Assembly (NCBI GenBank): GCA_905221605.1
Contig: CAJNDS010000170.1
Coordinates: forward strand, 94,501 to 158,500
Direction of reading: 5' to 3'
Length of the DNA: 64,000 nucleotides
DNA from: Symbiodinium natans
Lineage: Eukaryota; Sar; Dinophyceae; Suessiales; Symbiodiniaceae
The notes under the pieces are model-generated. The model had not been told where the DNA came from. It saw only the letters and a list, made by a program, of their open reading frames with translations, and made no database searches. Below, in pieces: positions 1 through 12,799 of this stretch. A program made the translations under genes and the position numbers. Every line of letters begins with the position of its first letter. Positions within the stretch are counted from its first letter, which is position 1.

Positions 1-294
1 CGCGGTCGAAAGTTCATCTTAGTGCAGTGCCAGCTGTAGCTCCGCATTCTGGACTGGAAACAGTGCGCAAGAGCAAGAAGCATTCACTTTTTGCAACGAA
101 GCTACCTGACATCTGAGCCACCTGGCCAGCAAAACGACCAGAAAGTTTCTATTCAAATGTGGACATTCACACAAATCTTGCAGCGTAGGGCATGGAATCG
201 CACGAGATTGAGTGCCTTAGACTTCGCATTTACGAGCTCACCTCAGCTGTGGCGTTCAATAGAGCAGTCCCGAACTCTGCAACACCTCGTCTAT

Positions 295-2352
295 AGGAGG
301 CAGGATCTGAGATTGCTTGGCAAGCAGCCATCCGCAAACTGTTCGAAGCTATTGAGCTCCTCAAGTCTTTGCTGGAGCTTCGCCAGTGCCTCAAACATGG
401 CCAAAGAAACTTGGCTGGCAGAGAAACAGATCCTGCGGCCTCCTTCAGGTCATTGTTCTCCCCCTTCCAGCAGCCGACTCATGTCATTGATCTGTACTAC
501 TCGTCATGCTGAGAAAAGATAGAAAAGCTGTAATCGGAACTTGGTGCCACCTCGAGCTGCCTGTTCTTACTTCGCAGCTCCTCAACAGTGCACTACACAA
601 GCCACGCGAGGCTCTGGCTTGGCTCTTGGCTTGGCTCTGGCTTGGCCGTGCCTTTCGCAACTCCTCGTTTTCGCCCTTAGCCGAGCAGCGAGCCAGTGGC
701 ATCGATCCGAAATCAAGGAGCTTCAGATCTGGGAAGCCAGCCACCAGCTCTTGCCACTGGGCAATCACGCCTTTTCGCTCAGCTTCAAGGCCCTGTCACT
801 TCACCGCTCGGGTGCTTGTACTTAACCTTGTAGTTGCAGATGCCAACAGCGAAAAAACAGCAAAGCGAACCAAAAGTCGCTGCCTCCAGCTTGTCTTGCA
901 TCCTCATGTGACGAGTATTGACGAGTGCAAGTGCTTTGCTGCTGAAGTACAGGGCATGCAGTGCTGACTGAAGGTGCCGAGGTTCCGATCTTTCTCTTGA
1001 TGCAGATACTTGATGAAGTCCTCAAGGAATGCTCTCGGACACTTGAGAAGGGCACTACAGAAGCGTGGGGCGGAGGGGGGGCATTCACAAGCAATTGTTG
1101 TGCAGTCCAATCTTGCTGGTCAAGCATGCGTTGTACTGTCACTGCCCCATTCGCCCTGTTGTGCTCATGCATCTGCCGTCGAAGTCTGGTGATGACATGC
1201 TGGCTTCAAGGGCAGTCCTCGTTGGCTCGAAGGTCGCAGGACCATTTGTTATGGAGCTTGTTGAATGCCTTGTAGATGCAAACGCACCAAACAAGCATCC
1301 CCAAAAAAAAACATCGGAGAATACGATCAAGACAGGCCGCATCGTTGGCTTGCCGGCGCTCCTCTCTGCTGAATGCAAGAATGACGACTTCAGCAGCTAC
1401 TTCAGCACAACATCTTGATGCCCGGTACGCCCCGCGCATCAAATGACACCCCCCACTCTTTAGCTCCTTCAAGATCTATGGCAGTTGCTACTGAGCTCTG
1501 GTTCAGGAAAGATTGCTGTCGTGGCAAACCAAACCTGTGGCTCCCAGGCGCAAAGCTCCCAGGTCCTGCTGAAGGAGGTTTGTAAGCACGGCAAGTTCCT
1601 TCCGCAAATCCTGCCCAGGTGTGGAAGTGAACTGCAAGGCAAGAACAAGATCGACCAACGAATCACACACGATTTGGCTCTTGGATGAATCGTGATTGGA
1701 GATGCGAAAAATGACCACGGCCAGTGAGCTTGCCTCCACGCTCCTCTCATCTTTTCTTTTCCTGGAGATTCTGATCATGGGCATCAAAACCTCATACCCA
1801 AGCTTTGAGATTGAGCTTCTGGCGACAGCGTGACACTCTGCACCTGCAAAGTCTTCAAGTCATGTCGGTCTGTGTTCTTACCAGACAACACATAAGTCAC
1901 GAAATTTTCTTGAAGATGTCCAAGCCTGAAACCCTTGATTTGGGTCCTGCCAATCAGTCTGGACTGTACCCAGCTCCTTGCTCATAGGATTCCCGTGGCC
2001 CTGTCCTCACGAGTGTTCACCTGGCAAACAGCATTAACCCCACCTGCACCTCACTGCTCAGCACATGTACCCGTTGACTTCAGAAACAAGCTCAAACATC
2101 AGCACCCCATGTTCGGCAGCCTGGATTCGCACACCAGAAGGCAAAGTCTTGCGACTGGGCACCTGCAGATTTGCATCAACAATCGTTTGATTATGCCGTA
2201 GCTCTGGCTGCGGCTTCGTACTGTAGCTAGAAACTGCGCTGCGAATCACGAGTTCACTCACCCAGCAAAGTTGAAACAGGCGTCAACGCCTCACTGCCAT
2301 CGCTGTGGATGTCCGTCTTGGTCATCAAAGCTTGAAGAACATATAACAAGTG
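295..2352 (-). CDS. Candidate multi-exon gene, partly coiled coil (exon cluster A)
   Basis: About ten protein-like segments follow each other on the minus strand. From 5' to 3' they include LLYVLQALMTKTDIHSDG (about 2352-2262, ending at a GGTGAGTG donor), NQTIVDANLQVPSRK (2261-2061), GRTQIKGFRLGHLQEN (about 1990-1840), DLRKELAVLTNLLQQDL (1838-1503), VVILAFSREERRQAN (1472-1280), MHEHNRANGAVTVQRML (1172-1080), EDFIKYLHQEKDRNL (1050-960), IAQWQELVAGFPDLKL with GENEELRKA (768-620), VEELRSKNRQLEV (600-505) and FEALAKLQQRLEELN (400-295). The 3' half is rich in E, K, Q and L with heptad-like spacing, suggesting a coiled coil. I do not recognise the family. Exon borders are inferred, and the gene may continue beyond the window's left edge. 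Confidence 0.42.
603..648. repeat. Short GGCTTGGCTCT tandem repeat
   Basis: GGCT(C/T)TGGCTTGGCTCT-type units recur about four times. The tract lies inside candidate exon cluster A and on the minus strand reads as a short Q/S/A/K repeat (SQSQAKSQA). Confidence 0.6.
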
Positions 2353-2630
2353 CTGAGCAAGGGGTGGAGTTTGTTTGGGTACTTTTTTGCAGGGAAGGGC
2401 TATAGTGCCTTGAATGTCCTCCAATATGTGTGTGTGTGTGTTTGTATCGGAAAACCTATAGCGTCTCAATCTGTTCATCTGTTCCCTAAATTTCATTCTA
2501 TTTCCCAACCCTTCAATCGGAAAATGTCTGTTTTCTCTGCGTTTAATGGAAGTGCAATTTCCTCTATGTGTCAATCAATCAACCCCCGTGTCTTTTTACA
2601 CTTTCATAGAAAACAAAGTCCAGGGCTACA

Positions 2631-2692
2631 TCTCCCTCCATGTATCATACAAAACGAAGTATCTCCCTCTATGTATCATACAAAACGAAGTA
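2631..2692. repeat. 31-bp tandem duplication
   Basis: Two adjacent 31-bp copies (2631-2661 and 2662-2692) begin TCTCCCTC and end ACGAAGTA, and differ at one base. A CA dinucleotide tract follows at about 2708-2731. Confidence 0.85.
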
Positions 2693-2859
2693 TCTTTGGT
2701 TCACTTCTCACACAGACACACACACACACAAGGGGTTCGGCGGGCGCAGCCCCCGCCCCCACTTGCAAACAGAATGATCATCCTTTCGTTTTCGCCTTGT
2801 GAGTTGGCCACATCTCCTTTCGATGTCGCATCTTTGGGTTGCAGCGCTGGCAGAAGAAT

Positions 2860-2985
2860 GCAGGTCAGAGGACCGGCAGACCACGGGAAAAGAGAACCAG
2901 CAGACCACGGGACCGGAGGACCAGCAGACCATGGGACCAGCGGACCAGAGGAGAAGCAGACCAGGGGACCACCAGACCAAAAGAA
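2860..2985. repeat. Degenerate GACCAGCAGACCACGG minisatellite
   Basis: Units of about 20 bp built on GACC(A/G)GCAGACCA(C/T)GG recur about six times with drift. Frames through it on both strands are open only because of the repeat (R/T/D/Q-rich forward, W/S/G/P-rich reverse). Confidence 0.7.
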
Positions 2986-2995
2986 GTACCACCAA

Positions 2996-4948
2996 CTATA
3001 ACAACTGTGCATTGGTGCGAGTGCGGCTGAAAAGGCATGCAGCACGTCGCCAACTCTCGAGGCCAAGGTGTCCACGCGGCTGGGTGGGCTCGAGAGAAGA
3101 CCGTGATGGATTGCTGGGCTCATAGCACCTGCAAACTGCAAGCCCAGTATGCCCATGGACTATGCGGTCAGCACCGGGCCAGCATAGCAACTGAGACAGA
3201 TCACATGTGGTCTTGAGCTTTGTAAGTGCCAGGCAGGAGGCAAGCCTCGTGGGTGCACCTTCCCGCCTTCGAAGAACTGGGATGAACTGGCTTATGAGGG
3301 TGCTGCCAATGCCAAGCCGCTCTAAGACGACTCTGAGACTCACACGAAGTCCTACTGGTCTGAGGGGTGGTGCACCTTGTGGTCAAGATGAGCAAAGCTG
3401 CAGTAAGCGGCTGCTTTTGACCATGTCAGAACGAGCTGCTTGGGAGAGCAAGGCGTGCTGGTGACCCCCTGCTACAGCAGTTGATAGGCGACTCCCAAAC
3501 AACTCATCACCATGCAGCTTGGGCGAGGTCTCAACTCGTCTGAGTCCACCTGCGACGATGCACTCGATGGCCAGCTTGGGCGAGGTGCGCGAACTTGTAA
3601 GGAGCCCTGCAGGCGCCGGGTCTAGTCTAGACTCTAGACCTGCTCTGCACTGGAATAGTGCCATGATAAGCGCCTGTGATGCCGCAGGAGACAGATTGCC
3701 GGGGCGCGGTTGCACCCTCATGTGACTGCTCACTCAATGTAACGCATGTCAGCCATCCAACCTCATTCAACAAGCCGGACGAAGCTGAGCTTTGGGCATC
3801 TGCGCTTGCGTGAAGGGAGCTTGCTGCAATGGGCACTGCTGGACCTTCGCAAAAGAGTGCACTGCAAGGCGCACTGCAACACTGCAAGGCACTGCAGGGT
3901 TCCAGTCAATCGGAAGGTAAGGCCTGCTGACTGCATGGAGAGGCAGCGCGAGGCTGTGTTGCCTGTGTTGTCCTAAGTCTGTGAATGTAGCCAGTAGCTG
4001 TGGAGCAGTTGTCAATGCAGCTGTGCTTGTGCTTGAGCACCCTGACGAGCGGAAAGCGAGGAAGTTGTTCTCACGGTAAGCCTCAGACTGCCAGAGGTGG
4101 TCGGAAAGGATGCGTGAAAATTGGCTCCGGCTCTGAGGCGCTGTCCAACGATCCCTGCGGAAGCTGGATGCAAGCTGGCGCCGGCACCTTCGACGCTGCG
4201 CCACTTTGATTGATCCCTGCTGCGTGCCACCCCAATACCGCCAAGCTGCCGAGAAAGCACCCACTTCTGGCGATGTGTCACCTCCAGCCGAGGCCGACTG
4301 GATTGCACCCAGAATTGCACGAAAATACAGAACTAACATTGGAGAAGTTCAGGCCCTGACCAATTTTAGCCTTGGTTCCCGAGAACACTTCGCCAGAATC
4401 AATTTCATGAGACACCATCTGTACATCATGCTCCCCGCACAATTTTGCACAGCACCTGCATTGCTTTCGAACGTTTCAGAACCTCTTTCCGGCTGCAACT
4501 TTCTGCCGACGGCAACAGATTCACCGCGCTCGTGCACCAGCTCGGGCACCAGCTCGGGCTATGGGCTGCCAGTGACACGTGGTGACACATCGTGACACTC
4601 CAAGCTCCAACTTCCACCTTGCGCTCCACCTCTCGAGCTTCTGCAACTGATCGTCGTTTCAGTTCTGCGTGAAGGTGCGGCTGCAGCGGCGGAGGCCCGC
4701 AATCCGATGAAGCCGCTCGCGTGCTCAAACCTTCTGGAGAAGCCCTAGCCACTGCCCTAGTCCAGTTGGTAGTCCCGGATTCCAAAGCTGTCCGCCTGGC
4801 TTCGCATAATTGCGACGACTGCCACAGCAAGCAGCTGGAATAGCACGCCTCCAATAGCACATCTCGCTGGTTTTAAAACGGCCTGTGCAGTCCACAATGG
4901 AGGCTTCCGTTCTTGTTCGATCACCTGCAGAACAATGCGATGATGCAT
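2996..4948 (-). CDS. Candidate multi-exon gene (exon cluster B)
   Basis: Minus-strand segments in order: AVLKPARCAIGGVLFQLL (4890-4770, with a hydrophobic stretch that could span a membrane), ERGESVAVGRKLQPERG (4549-4350), then a frame open for 190 codons (4339-3767) containing AILGAIQSASAGGDTSP and SRILSDHLWQSEAYREN. After these come LAIECIVAGGLRRVETS (3733-3383) and SLRVVLERLGIGSTLIS (3343-3180). The 573-bp open frame is longer than expected by chance in sequence of this composition. No domain is recognised. The segments may belong to one gene with cluster A (same strand), but that is a guess. Confidence 0.35.
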
Positions 4949-4999
4949 TGCAAAATCACAGTTTCAACGCGAAAGCCGACCGCTCCGAAACACCAGAAA

Positions 5000-5355
5000 C
5001 ATTTGGTGCGACCACGCGACCACGCGACCCGAGGCAGCTGGGGACTAGCTTGTTCTTTACAATGTGTTTGTTTTTTGTTTGAAGTGGCGTGTGCTCTACT
5101 GGGTTTGGAGCATGGTAAATGTACCTTGTACCTTTCAGAAAGACCTCACCATGCCCCGGGTTTGAGCTGACTTTGCCTGTTGAGCATACTCTTCTTCCTG
5201 CAACCAACCACACCCGAATCTTGGTTTGTTTACTTTCTCGCCTCTTGGGGCAGCGTCTGTGTTTCTCCCTTCTGAAGCCCTGAGCAGCGGTTTCAAAGCT
5301 GAGCTTTTCATCTTTGGAAACATACAGCTCTTCTGGGTTCCTCTTTGGGCGTCCT
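5000..5355. other. No gene recognised
   Basis: Unique-looking sequence between cluster B and the microsatellite block. Short open frames only, with no protein-like segment I would defend. Confidence 0.5.
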
Positions 5356-5359
5356 TACC

Positions 5360-6346
5360 TTTAAGTAGATATACATGTTTACACGTACATATACATATAC
5401 ATATACACATACGCATACACATACACATTCACATACACATACACATACATACAAACATATATACACCTGCAAACATACATACATACATGCATACATGCAT
5501 ACATGCACACATGCACACATGCACACATGCATACACACACATACATACATACATACATACATGCATGCATGCATGCATGCATGCATACATACATACATAC
5601 ATACATACAAAAACACATACATACAAAAACACATACATACATATAACATATCAACATAGAAACATTGAAACATAAAAACATTTTAAAAGAAAACAAACAT
5701 AGAAACATGAAAACATAGAAACATATAAACATACGTACATGCATACATGCATACCTGCATACGTACAAACATACATACATACAGACATACATACAGACTT
5801 ACATACATACACTACATAAAAACATACCAACATAAAACATAGAAACATAGAAACATAGAAACATAGAAACATAGAAACATAGAAACATAGAAACATAGAA
5901 ACATAGAAACATAGAAACATAGAAACATAGAAACATAGAAACATAGAAACATAGAAACATAGAAACATAGAAACATAGAAACATAGAAACATAAAAACAT
6001 AGAAACATAGACACATAGAAACATAGAAACATAAAGACATAAAAACATATAAACATACATACATACATACGTACATACATACATAAATACATAAATGCAT
6101 ACATACATACGTACGTACGTGCACGCGTACGTACATACATACACACATTATTGCTCAACGGCCACTAGCCCACCCTTCAGACTGTGAGCATAAATACATA
6201 GATACATGAATACACATAAATACATACATGGACATACAAAAACATACATATACACATAAAGACATACCTATACATGCATATACGTACATATACATACATA
6301 TCCACACATATACACACGTATACGGACGCATACATACATACATACA

Positions 6347-6380
<34 letters not shown>

Positions 6381-6430
6381 CATACACACATTTACACACA
6401 TACACACACGCATATATGTTTCCATACATA
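5360..6430. repeat. CATA / GAAACATA microsatellite block
   Basis: Nearly 1.1 kb of CATA-type repeats: (ACATAC)n at about 5375-5460, (CATACATG)n and (CATG)n at 5480-5600, GAAACATA 8-mers at 5838-6052, then (CATA)n again to 6150. About 50 bp of non-repeat DNA (6150-6185) interrupt it before more (CATA)n at 6185-6430. All frames are open over long distances (VCMYVCMY on the minus strand, THIHTYIH on the plus), which explains many spurious ORFs. Confidence 0.95.
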
Positions 6431-6433
6431 TAT

Positions 6434-6585
6434 GCACCCCCCCCCCCCCTGAATTTTCTGTGACTTCACGACTCTCGTAATACAGGCGGGACATGTGTCC
6501 GTAAACGACAAAACCCGTTTATATGCATCACGCAAAAATCAGTCTAACGCTCCCCCGCACCTACCCCCCTACCCCCCCCCCCCCA
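6434..6585. repeat. Two poly-C runs
   Basis: Homopolymer runs of C at about 6435-6449 and 6572-6585 flank about 120 bp of unremarkable sequence at the right edge of the microsatellite block. Run lengths are likely unreliable in assembly. Confidence 0.8.
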
Positions 6586-6589
6586 TCGA

Positions 6590-7460
6590 GTGAGAGCCCG
6601 CAGCCATCGACAATGCGAAAGGCACAAAACCAAAGCTGCCACATTTACGAACAATACTTTTGGGGGGGTTAGCATGTATGATCGCAGCTCGCGGCTCGCC
6701 GGCCTCAAAAAGATGCGAAAGAGTTTGAGGCTTTCTCCCTGTGTTAAACGACATGATACGACATGCGTGCCCAAAGCCCTATACGGGTGCCGAAGCCCAG
6801 CTACATTTTGCTAAAAAGCGCTGAAGCCCTCTGCGCTCCCATCTGGTGGACGCGAACGAGTTTAAAGAATAGAGGCGGCTAAGGAAAGCCCATCTGTCGT
6901 CCTTCAAAATGGAATTCAGACTATGTCGTTTTGAAGGAAGTTCACGATTTGTTCGCTTTTCTTGCATTGGTCTCCCAAATTATCGGGTTCAACTCGGTGA
7001 GCCTCCGCCTGCAGCGCCCCGGAGCCCAAGGCGGCCAGCAGCGCCAGCCCATCTTCCTCTCAAAGCGCCCCAAGCAGTGCCCTATAGCGATGCCCTAAGC
7101 GATGCCCTATGTTCCCTAGGCAGTTCTTTTTTCAGTCGGTGAAAACGCAGAGGCCTTGGAGATGAGCCAGGCGGGAACTGCAACATGCTCATCTCCTTAG
7201 TTTTGGACCGTAAGACATACCATCGCGGCCTTGACTGCGCAATTCTGGCGCTGGGCCCCAAATGTCTCCAGGCGTCGCTCGCGACCGGCTGTCATGTCTG
7301 GCAGCTCCAGGATCCCGACCGCAGGAGGGGGCATGCCACTCCTCCTCGAGGGGGACCAGCTGTGACCAAAAGTCGAAGAACAAATTTATGTGTACATATA
7401 TAGATAATCATGACAAGAACGTGTTAGCAGCTACGCGGCTTCGGAGAAGCCTCACTACGT
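6590..7460. other. No convincing gene
   Basis: Mixed-composition sequence with short ORFs on both strands. A small repeat near 7075-7112 (GCCCTAT / GCGATGCCCTA) is the only structure seen. Confidence 0.45.
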
Positions 7461-8794
7461 TCATCCGATCTCATCTGCCTTCATCACAGCTCCTGTTGAA
7501 GACCACAAGTCCACAATAGCCTCTGTCTGCTGCCACAACCGCCTTGTCCTAAGAAGACCGAGAGCGTGCTGACGTGTGCGGCCGCGTGTGCAGCACAAGA
7601 CATGGGCACACTGACGGATCTCCTCAAAAGCGCACGCCCCTCGCCTCGCCAGCAGCACTGCGCTGCTAAAGGGCGGTGCTGGCGGCACAGTGTCCCTGTC
7701 AGCACGGATTCTTGGGACGGTTCCCCTTATCATGGGGCCGAGCCTGCTGCAAGCTTGTCCGCTGCCAGGAGCTGGCATCAGGGGCCCTGATGCGGCCGCT
7801 GCTCCAGCATCAGGCCACTGGCAAGGCAAGCAGCTCGAAGCACTCGGGCACTGTCTGCCGGCTCCATGCCACGCCTTGAGTACATCAGATATCGTCAGAT
7901 GCCCACTGCAGCATTTGGCTCTGAGCATTGCCTAAGCATGTCCGCATTAAATTGGTTGGGGTGCGTTCCAGCGTGCTGCATTGGCCACATAGATGCTCTC
8001 TGCCCCATTGGCGTCGGTGATTCGCAGTCGGGTGGTTCCCTCCTGTGTCGAGTTGCTTGCAGAGCATGTCCTGCAGCAGCATCGCAGCTATCATGAGGTC
8101 AGCTCTTGTAGTTTGCCGGGGACCTGAGCAGCCAAGCCGAAACGAGCAGCCGCATCTGAAGCGCAGTCAAGCCATGGCGAGGACGCTTGGAATTGAGAGC
8201 AGAAACATTGCAGGAGCTCCCAACAATTGCAGGCACGTTAAACCGTTCAATTACAGCTGCTGGAGTGCAACGGAGCGCAACCGGAAGAAGCGATGCCTTC
8301 CTTGACGTTCAAGTGCCGCCGTACTCTTACAGCATGTCACATGCTGTTCGAGCCAACGGATTCTGTGTAAACACTGTGCAAACTGTGCGTTGCTGCTGCT
8401 CACTTGCATTGCCCAACAGCTTCGAAGCATCTCCATGCAGCATGGGGTGCGGGCTCTCCGCTGCCGCAGCTTGGCTTGGAGCTCAGATTCGTTCGGGCTA
8501 TTCGGGCTCTGCGCATTTCCAGGGCCAACAGGACCAACGGCCTCAGATTCTGGCTTGCCATGGTGCTGTAGGATGATAGTGTGTACAGCACTGGCGGTGC
8601 CTGCGGCACTGCTCCGAAGGCTCCACTTCCATAGCGCCCTGTGACGCGCGCCATTCCTCCAGAAGAGCCCAGACAACAGTAAAAAAGTAAAAAAATGGTT
8701 CACGTCCATAGGCCCACTCCCCAGTCCCCCAACGCAGTCCACACTCCTGGAGCTGGAGCACAAGCAAGAAGCTACGTGAAGTCTGGCTGGTCAC
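7461..8794 (-). CDS. Candidate multi-exon gene (exon cluster C)
   Basis: A frame open over 170 codons (8763-8251) includes ILQHHGKPESEAVGPVG and ESELQAKLRQRRARTP. Further segments are VPAIVGSSCNVSALNS with LTALQMRLLVSAWLL (about 8230-8110), and RLRITDANGAESIYVAN (8042-7947), which starts directly after an ACAG that could be a 3' splice site. A weaker open stretch covers 7928-7461. The ITDANGAE segment has beta-strand-like alternation, but no family is recognised. Confidence 0.36.
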
Positions 8795-9263
8795 CTCTTA
8801 CCTCTGATGGGATGCTTGCTGATGCGTGCGTTTCGTATGCTGCGTGCTGCTGACCTGTGTGTCTTCGACATAGGCACCCTGTCGGGTCAAGCACTTGAGC
8901 CCGCAAGTCCGCAAGCAGTGCAGTCATAAGTTCATAAAGTCAGTACACGAAGCGTCAGCAAAGCGACGTGTCATCACCAGCTTCCCTCAAAACGCCGTCA
9001 CTCCAGCGCGGGGCACCAGATGATCTTCCTCAGGCATCGCAAAGCCTTCAGCGACTTCTAACATTTTTTCGCAACTTGACCATGGCTGAGCCCTGCAAGG
9101 CCATAAGCACAGAGAGCAGCCAGGAATTGTCAAGTCAAAGAGTGGTGGGACACAGGAAAGTAAAGCGCCTTGGCTAAGTTCTTGCTGGCAATGATCTGCA
9201 ACAGCGCCCGGGCCAACTGGGGGCAGCAGTCATTCCGGTCTCTCGGGGTCTGTTAGTAGCACC

Positions 9264-11561
9264 TCACTTCTCCTCTCCAAAAGATGGCTGCCAACTGTCT
9301 GCCAAAAGCATCCTCTGGTGATCTACATTGCTCTTCTTCAAGCTCCAGAGGAGCAGAATCTCGATTGACAAGGGTGTGTCACGGATGCAGGCCTCTGCCT
9401 GCCCAAGCGAGTAGTAGTTGCACATGCAGATGACCTGGCAGTATCTCTTGGCGTTGGGAAAAATCAAGTTGACACCGTGCACTCAAGCGTTTCAGTTCTG
9501 AGGACGGAACAATCTTGTTGTCATCATGTTCCAGAAGAAAAGGACACCGGCCCTGACCCCACGGCATTTTGCATTGCTTTGGGCTTCGGATGGCTTCGGC
9601 CATTGCAGAAAGGAGTGAAATTCACGAAACATGCACATGGGGCGCACCCCTTCATCCTCTGTCACGCCATCCTCCTTGACTTTGCTGCCCTTGCCTTCAG
9701 GCGGTGCTCGCTACAGGGACATGGTAGTTTCACGGCATTGATGGGTATTCGACGTTTCCGCAAGTAGGTCTACTGCACCTTGCATGGCTTTCCACTTGCG
9801 CCATGTCTTGCCAACTTGGCTGAGGCGCTGGGCAGATCTACACTACAGATCTACACTACACTGTTCTGGGAGCTTCAGTGCCACTGCTTCTTAATTTCTC
9901 AATGCTACTCTATTCACTTGACTCGCGAAATGCTTGGTCCACTCGCCCAGCTACGTGCATGTCTACTGCGTACGCGCATGAAATGAGCCATCACGACAGC
10001 GATAGCACAGCAGCGCCCGCTTGGATCAGACCCACAGCGCCGAAGTGCTGGAACAAATTGGGTACCCACAGCGCAGTCTATGGTGTACTCTTCACAGTGC
10101 TCGCTGATGAGCAACAGCTCAACACCGCAAGCAGCCACAGGAGCTAGGCAAGGGCCCACCGCGCTCCACTTCTTGATTTCAAAGCGCTTCTCACCTGGCC
10201 CAGGGACTAGCACAACAGATGGAAACTTCACGCAAAATACAGCGCCCAGCATGCTTGAGTATGATTGTCCACAGGTTCAACCTATAAGCGCCTGGGGGAC
10301 CTGGGTCATCAGAAGATGCGGCGGCCATGTCTCCCACTGAGACTCAAGGATGGGCAACGCCGAGCAATGTTCTGAGCCATGCCGGCGGTAACGGGAGCCA
10401 TGCCGGCGAAACGGATGACGAGCTCAATACCCAAATGGCGCTCAGCGAAGGCTCAGCTAACGCTCAGTTAGCCAAGCCGTGCTCAGCCGTGCATGCTTGG
10501 CGGACATGAACCTACATCCTTTATTGTCTTCTGTGCATGCACACCGCGTTTGGTTTGCGATGGGTTGTCACAAACGCACAGGACGAGCCGTTCAAAAACA
10601 TCGTCAACAGCTCTACATACTTGTACACAAGAACATTTGGACAAGCAGGAAGTCGTCCTCTCTGTGAAACGGGATGACCACAGTTGAGTGGCCAAAGGTG
10701 GTAGTAATGGTGCTGAAGGCACCAACATCCGTGATTTGAAAATGACTGTACAACGATTCCAGATCTGGAGTTCACTCGGTCCACGTAGACAATTGACCGA
10801 CCGCGGACACTAGAAGTTCGCTGTGCTCCAGCGTGGTAGGTGCCCATGGGATACTGAGTGCAGGCTCCAAAGCTTCAGCAGTGAGGCCTCAGATGTACAA
10901 GCATGCCGAGTCCAAGCAAAAAAATGAATGCCTATCGATTTCACTTGCATGTGGTCGCATGGTACAAGCATTGTATATACATGCAAGACGTCATGCTTCA
11001 GAATTCAAATGGCATGTGTTCTCAGAACTATGTTCTCATGGCCAAGCACCGCGTGCTTACCATGAATGTCCGTAGCAAGCACCCGAGAGCCCGACCGCAC
11101 AGCAGCTAAGGAACGAAGAGGTGGAACAACGCGATTCGCTTCGGCCACAATTTGCTCTGTGCTCCTTTTCGCGCTGAAAAAAAACGTATCATGAGATCAG
11201 CGTGGGCGAAAAAGTGCACATGGCTCCTTCCTAGCTCCCCTCTCGGATTGGCATACTGGTGGAGCGGAATTGCTATCCTCAAGATGACACGGGTCACATG
11301 CAACGCGTAAGATCTCACACATATTGACATATTCTTGTCCATCTGAGAGTGTTGTAAAGTGTTGAAGACAAATTCTGTAGTTGAGAACTGCAGGCCGCTG
11401 AACACATTGATGTTGACACTGCGGCGACCAGTGACGAGTTCTTGGCCCCAGACCCATGTATAGGATTGCGAACATGAGCCTGGCAAGAACGGGTGACCAC
11501 TTTCCTTCAGTGCGAAAACATGCGCCGTGGTGGATGGGAAATACGGGTGAAATCCAGGCAA
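9264..11561 (-). CDS. Candidate multi-exon gene (exon cluster D)
   Basis: The best segment is a 151-codon frame at 11561-11106 containing TWVWGQELVTGRRSVNI, STTEFVFNTLQHSQMD and VTRVILRIAIPLHQYAN. Next come SSVRGRSIVYVDRVNS (10830-10770), ITDVGAFSTITTTFGH (10735-10660) and VYKYVELLTMFLNGSS (10640-10560). They are followed by LGAVFCVKFPSVVLVPG with VELLLISEHCEEYTID (10252-9960) and IFPNAKRYCQVICMCN (9480-9300). Composition is beta-rich and Cys-containing, perhaps extracellular or luminal; that is inference. The order and shared strand suggest one long gene, possibly continuous with cluster C. Confidence 0.42.
9838..9866. repeat. Tandem duplication of ACAGATCTACACT
   Basis: CAGATCTACACTA occurs twice in direct succession. 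Confidence 0.7.
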
Positions 11562-11599
11562 GCAAGCTGAACCCAGAGTGCCTCCTGCACAACGGAAGA

Positions 11600-12300
11600 G
11601 CAGTTCTGGCTTACGCGGTCATGCCGCACGCCAGATGCCACGCCCAGGTCGTAGACGTCGGCATCTCAGAGAACGCCAAGACGGCCAAGCACAGCTGACA
11701 CCGTCTGACACCCCGTCTGACACCCATCTCCATTTCTGCTCAGGAAGCTGCTTCTGGGTCCACCCGTCACGGGGTTACATCGCACAGGCCTCGTCTTTCA
11801 CACAATGACCACGCATGAGCCCACGCAAGAATGGGTGTTCGCAACCTTCCCTAGATTGTCTACTAGTGCAACACTAGGAGATGGGGCACGATTGTCTGTT
11901 AATGCCGACATTTTGCTTTGTTACGCTGCACACCTGATAGTATTGGATGCAGGGTCCTGGGTGGGGGTTGTTATTGCTTCTGCTGGGACATTGGGGAGCG
12001 CTGTTTGCAACATGATTTATCCCAAAGTCAAGTGGCTTCGGCCACGCGCTCGTGGGAATCAGCACGCCGGAGCCGGCTGCTCGAAGGACTCTTGCATGGT
12101 GGTGCTCCTCCTGTGCAACCCGCGCTCATGCCTTGTGAGATGCAGCTCAAGGCTCGGTCCTGGGCAATCTTGCGATGTGCTGCATGAGACTGCAGCGCGT
12201 AGCCCGGCCTGCGGTGATCACTGGCCTAGAGAAGGACCGTTCAGAGTTTGATTGAAGGCTCCACGCAAGGATGGCCCCACCACCACCACCACCATCAGTG
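11600..12300 (+). other. Weak plus-strand ORF, otherwise no gene
   Basis: A plus frame at 11805-12251 (148 codons) contains a hydrophobic run, LVLDAGSWVGVVIASAGT type, but its C-terminal half is Cys/Arg-rich and looks like antisense or noncoding translation. A short TGACACC repeat lies at 11697-11727. I do not call a gene. Confidence 0.2.
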
Positions 12301-12343
12301 GTGTGACGGCGACAGCATGGATGCATACATCCCATTCGATTGA

Positions 12344-12640
12344 TTGAAGAGAACAAGAAACTTTTGGGTGCAACCGGCAACCAAACTGCACAAGCAAAAC
12401 GACCGAACAGCGCTCCAAAAACGCCAACAGGAAAACCATGTAACAAAACTGGAAAAGAACAAAAAGCTCGCCAACACGAACAAGGAGCGAACCAAAACGG
12501 ACGTTCGGGACACTAAGCCAGCAAGAAGAGCGCACCCAAAACAGCAAAAACGCACCAACACGACCAGGGACCACCCAAAGGAGCCTTCCCCCTGCCCCCG
12601 GCGGGGCAAAGACAGAAAAACAAGAAAGCAGCCTCCGCTA
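12344..12640. other. Strand-skewed AC-rich segment
   Basis: The plus strand is A- and C-rich (AACCAAAACG, GCAAAAACGC) with few T for about 260 bp. It yields a K/N/T/R/Q-rich plus frame and a hydrophobic minus frame by composition alone. A similar skew in the opposite orientation is seen at 29,240-29,490. Confidence 0.6.
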
Positions 12641-12799
12641 CCCTTCTCCCAGCCTAAACCACCCTCAGCCCCTCAGCCATTCCCTAACCACTACCTGCAG
12701 TTTGGTGCGGCAGTTGGTGTTTTCGCTTTGACCGTTTGGTCAGCACAAAGCTGTGCTGAGCGAAGCGGTTGATGTGCGGTTGCCCCACCCGCACAATCC

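Noticed and set aside
5308-6494. Many 60-165-codon frames of CVYMCVYM or THIHTYIH type
   Set aside because: Translations of CATA and GAAACATA microsatellites.
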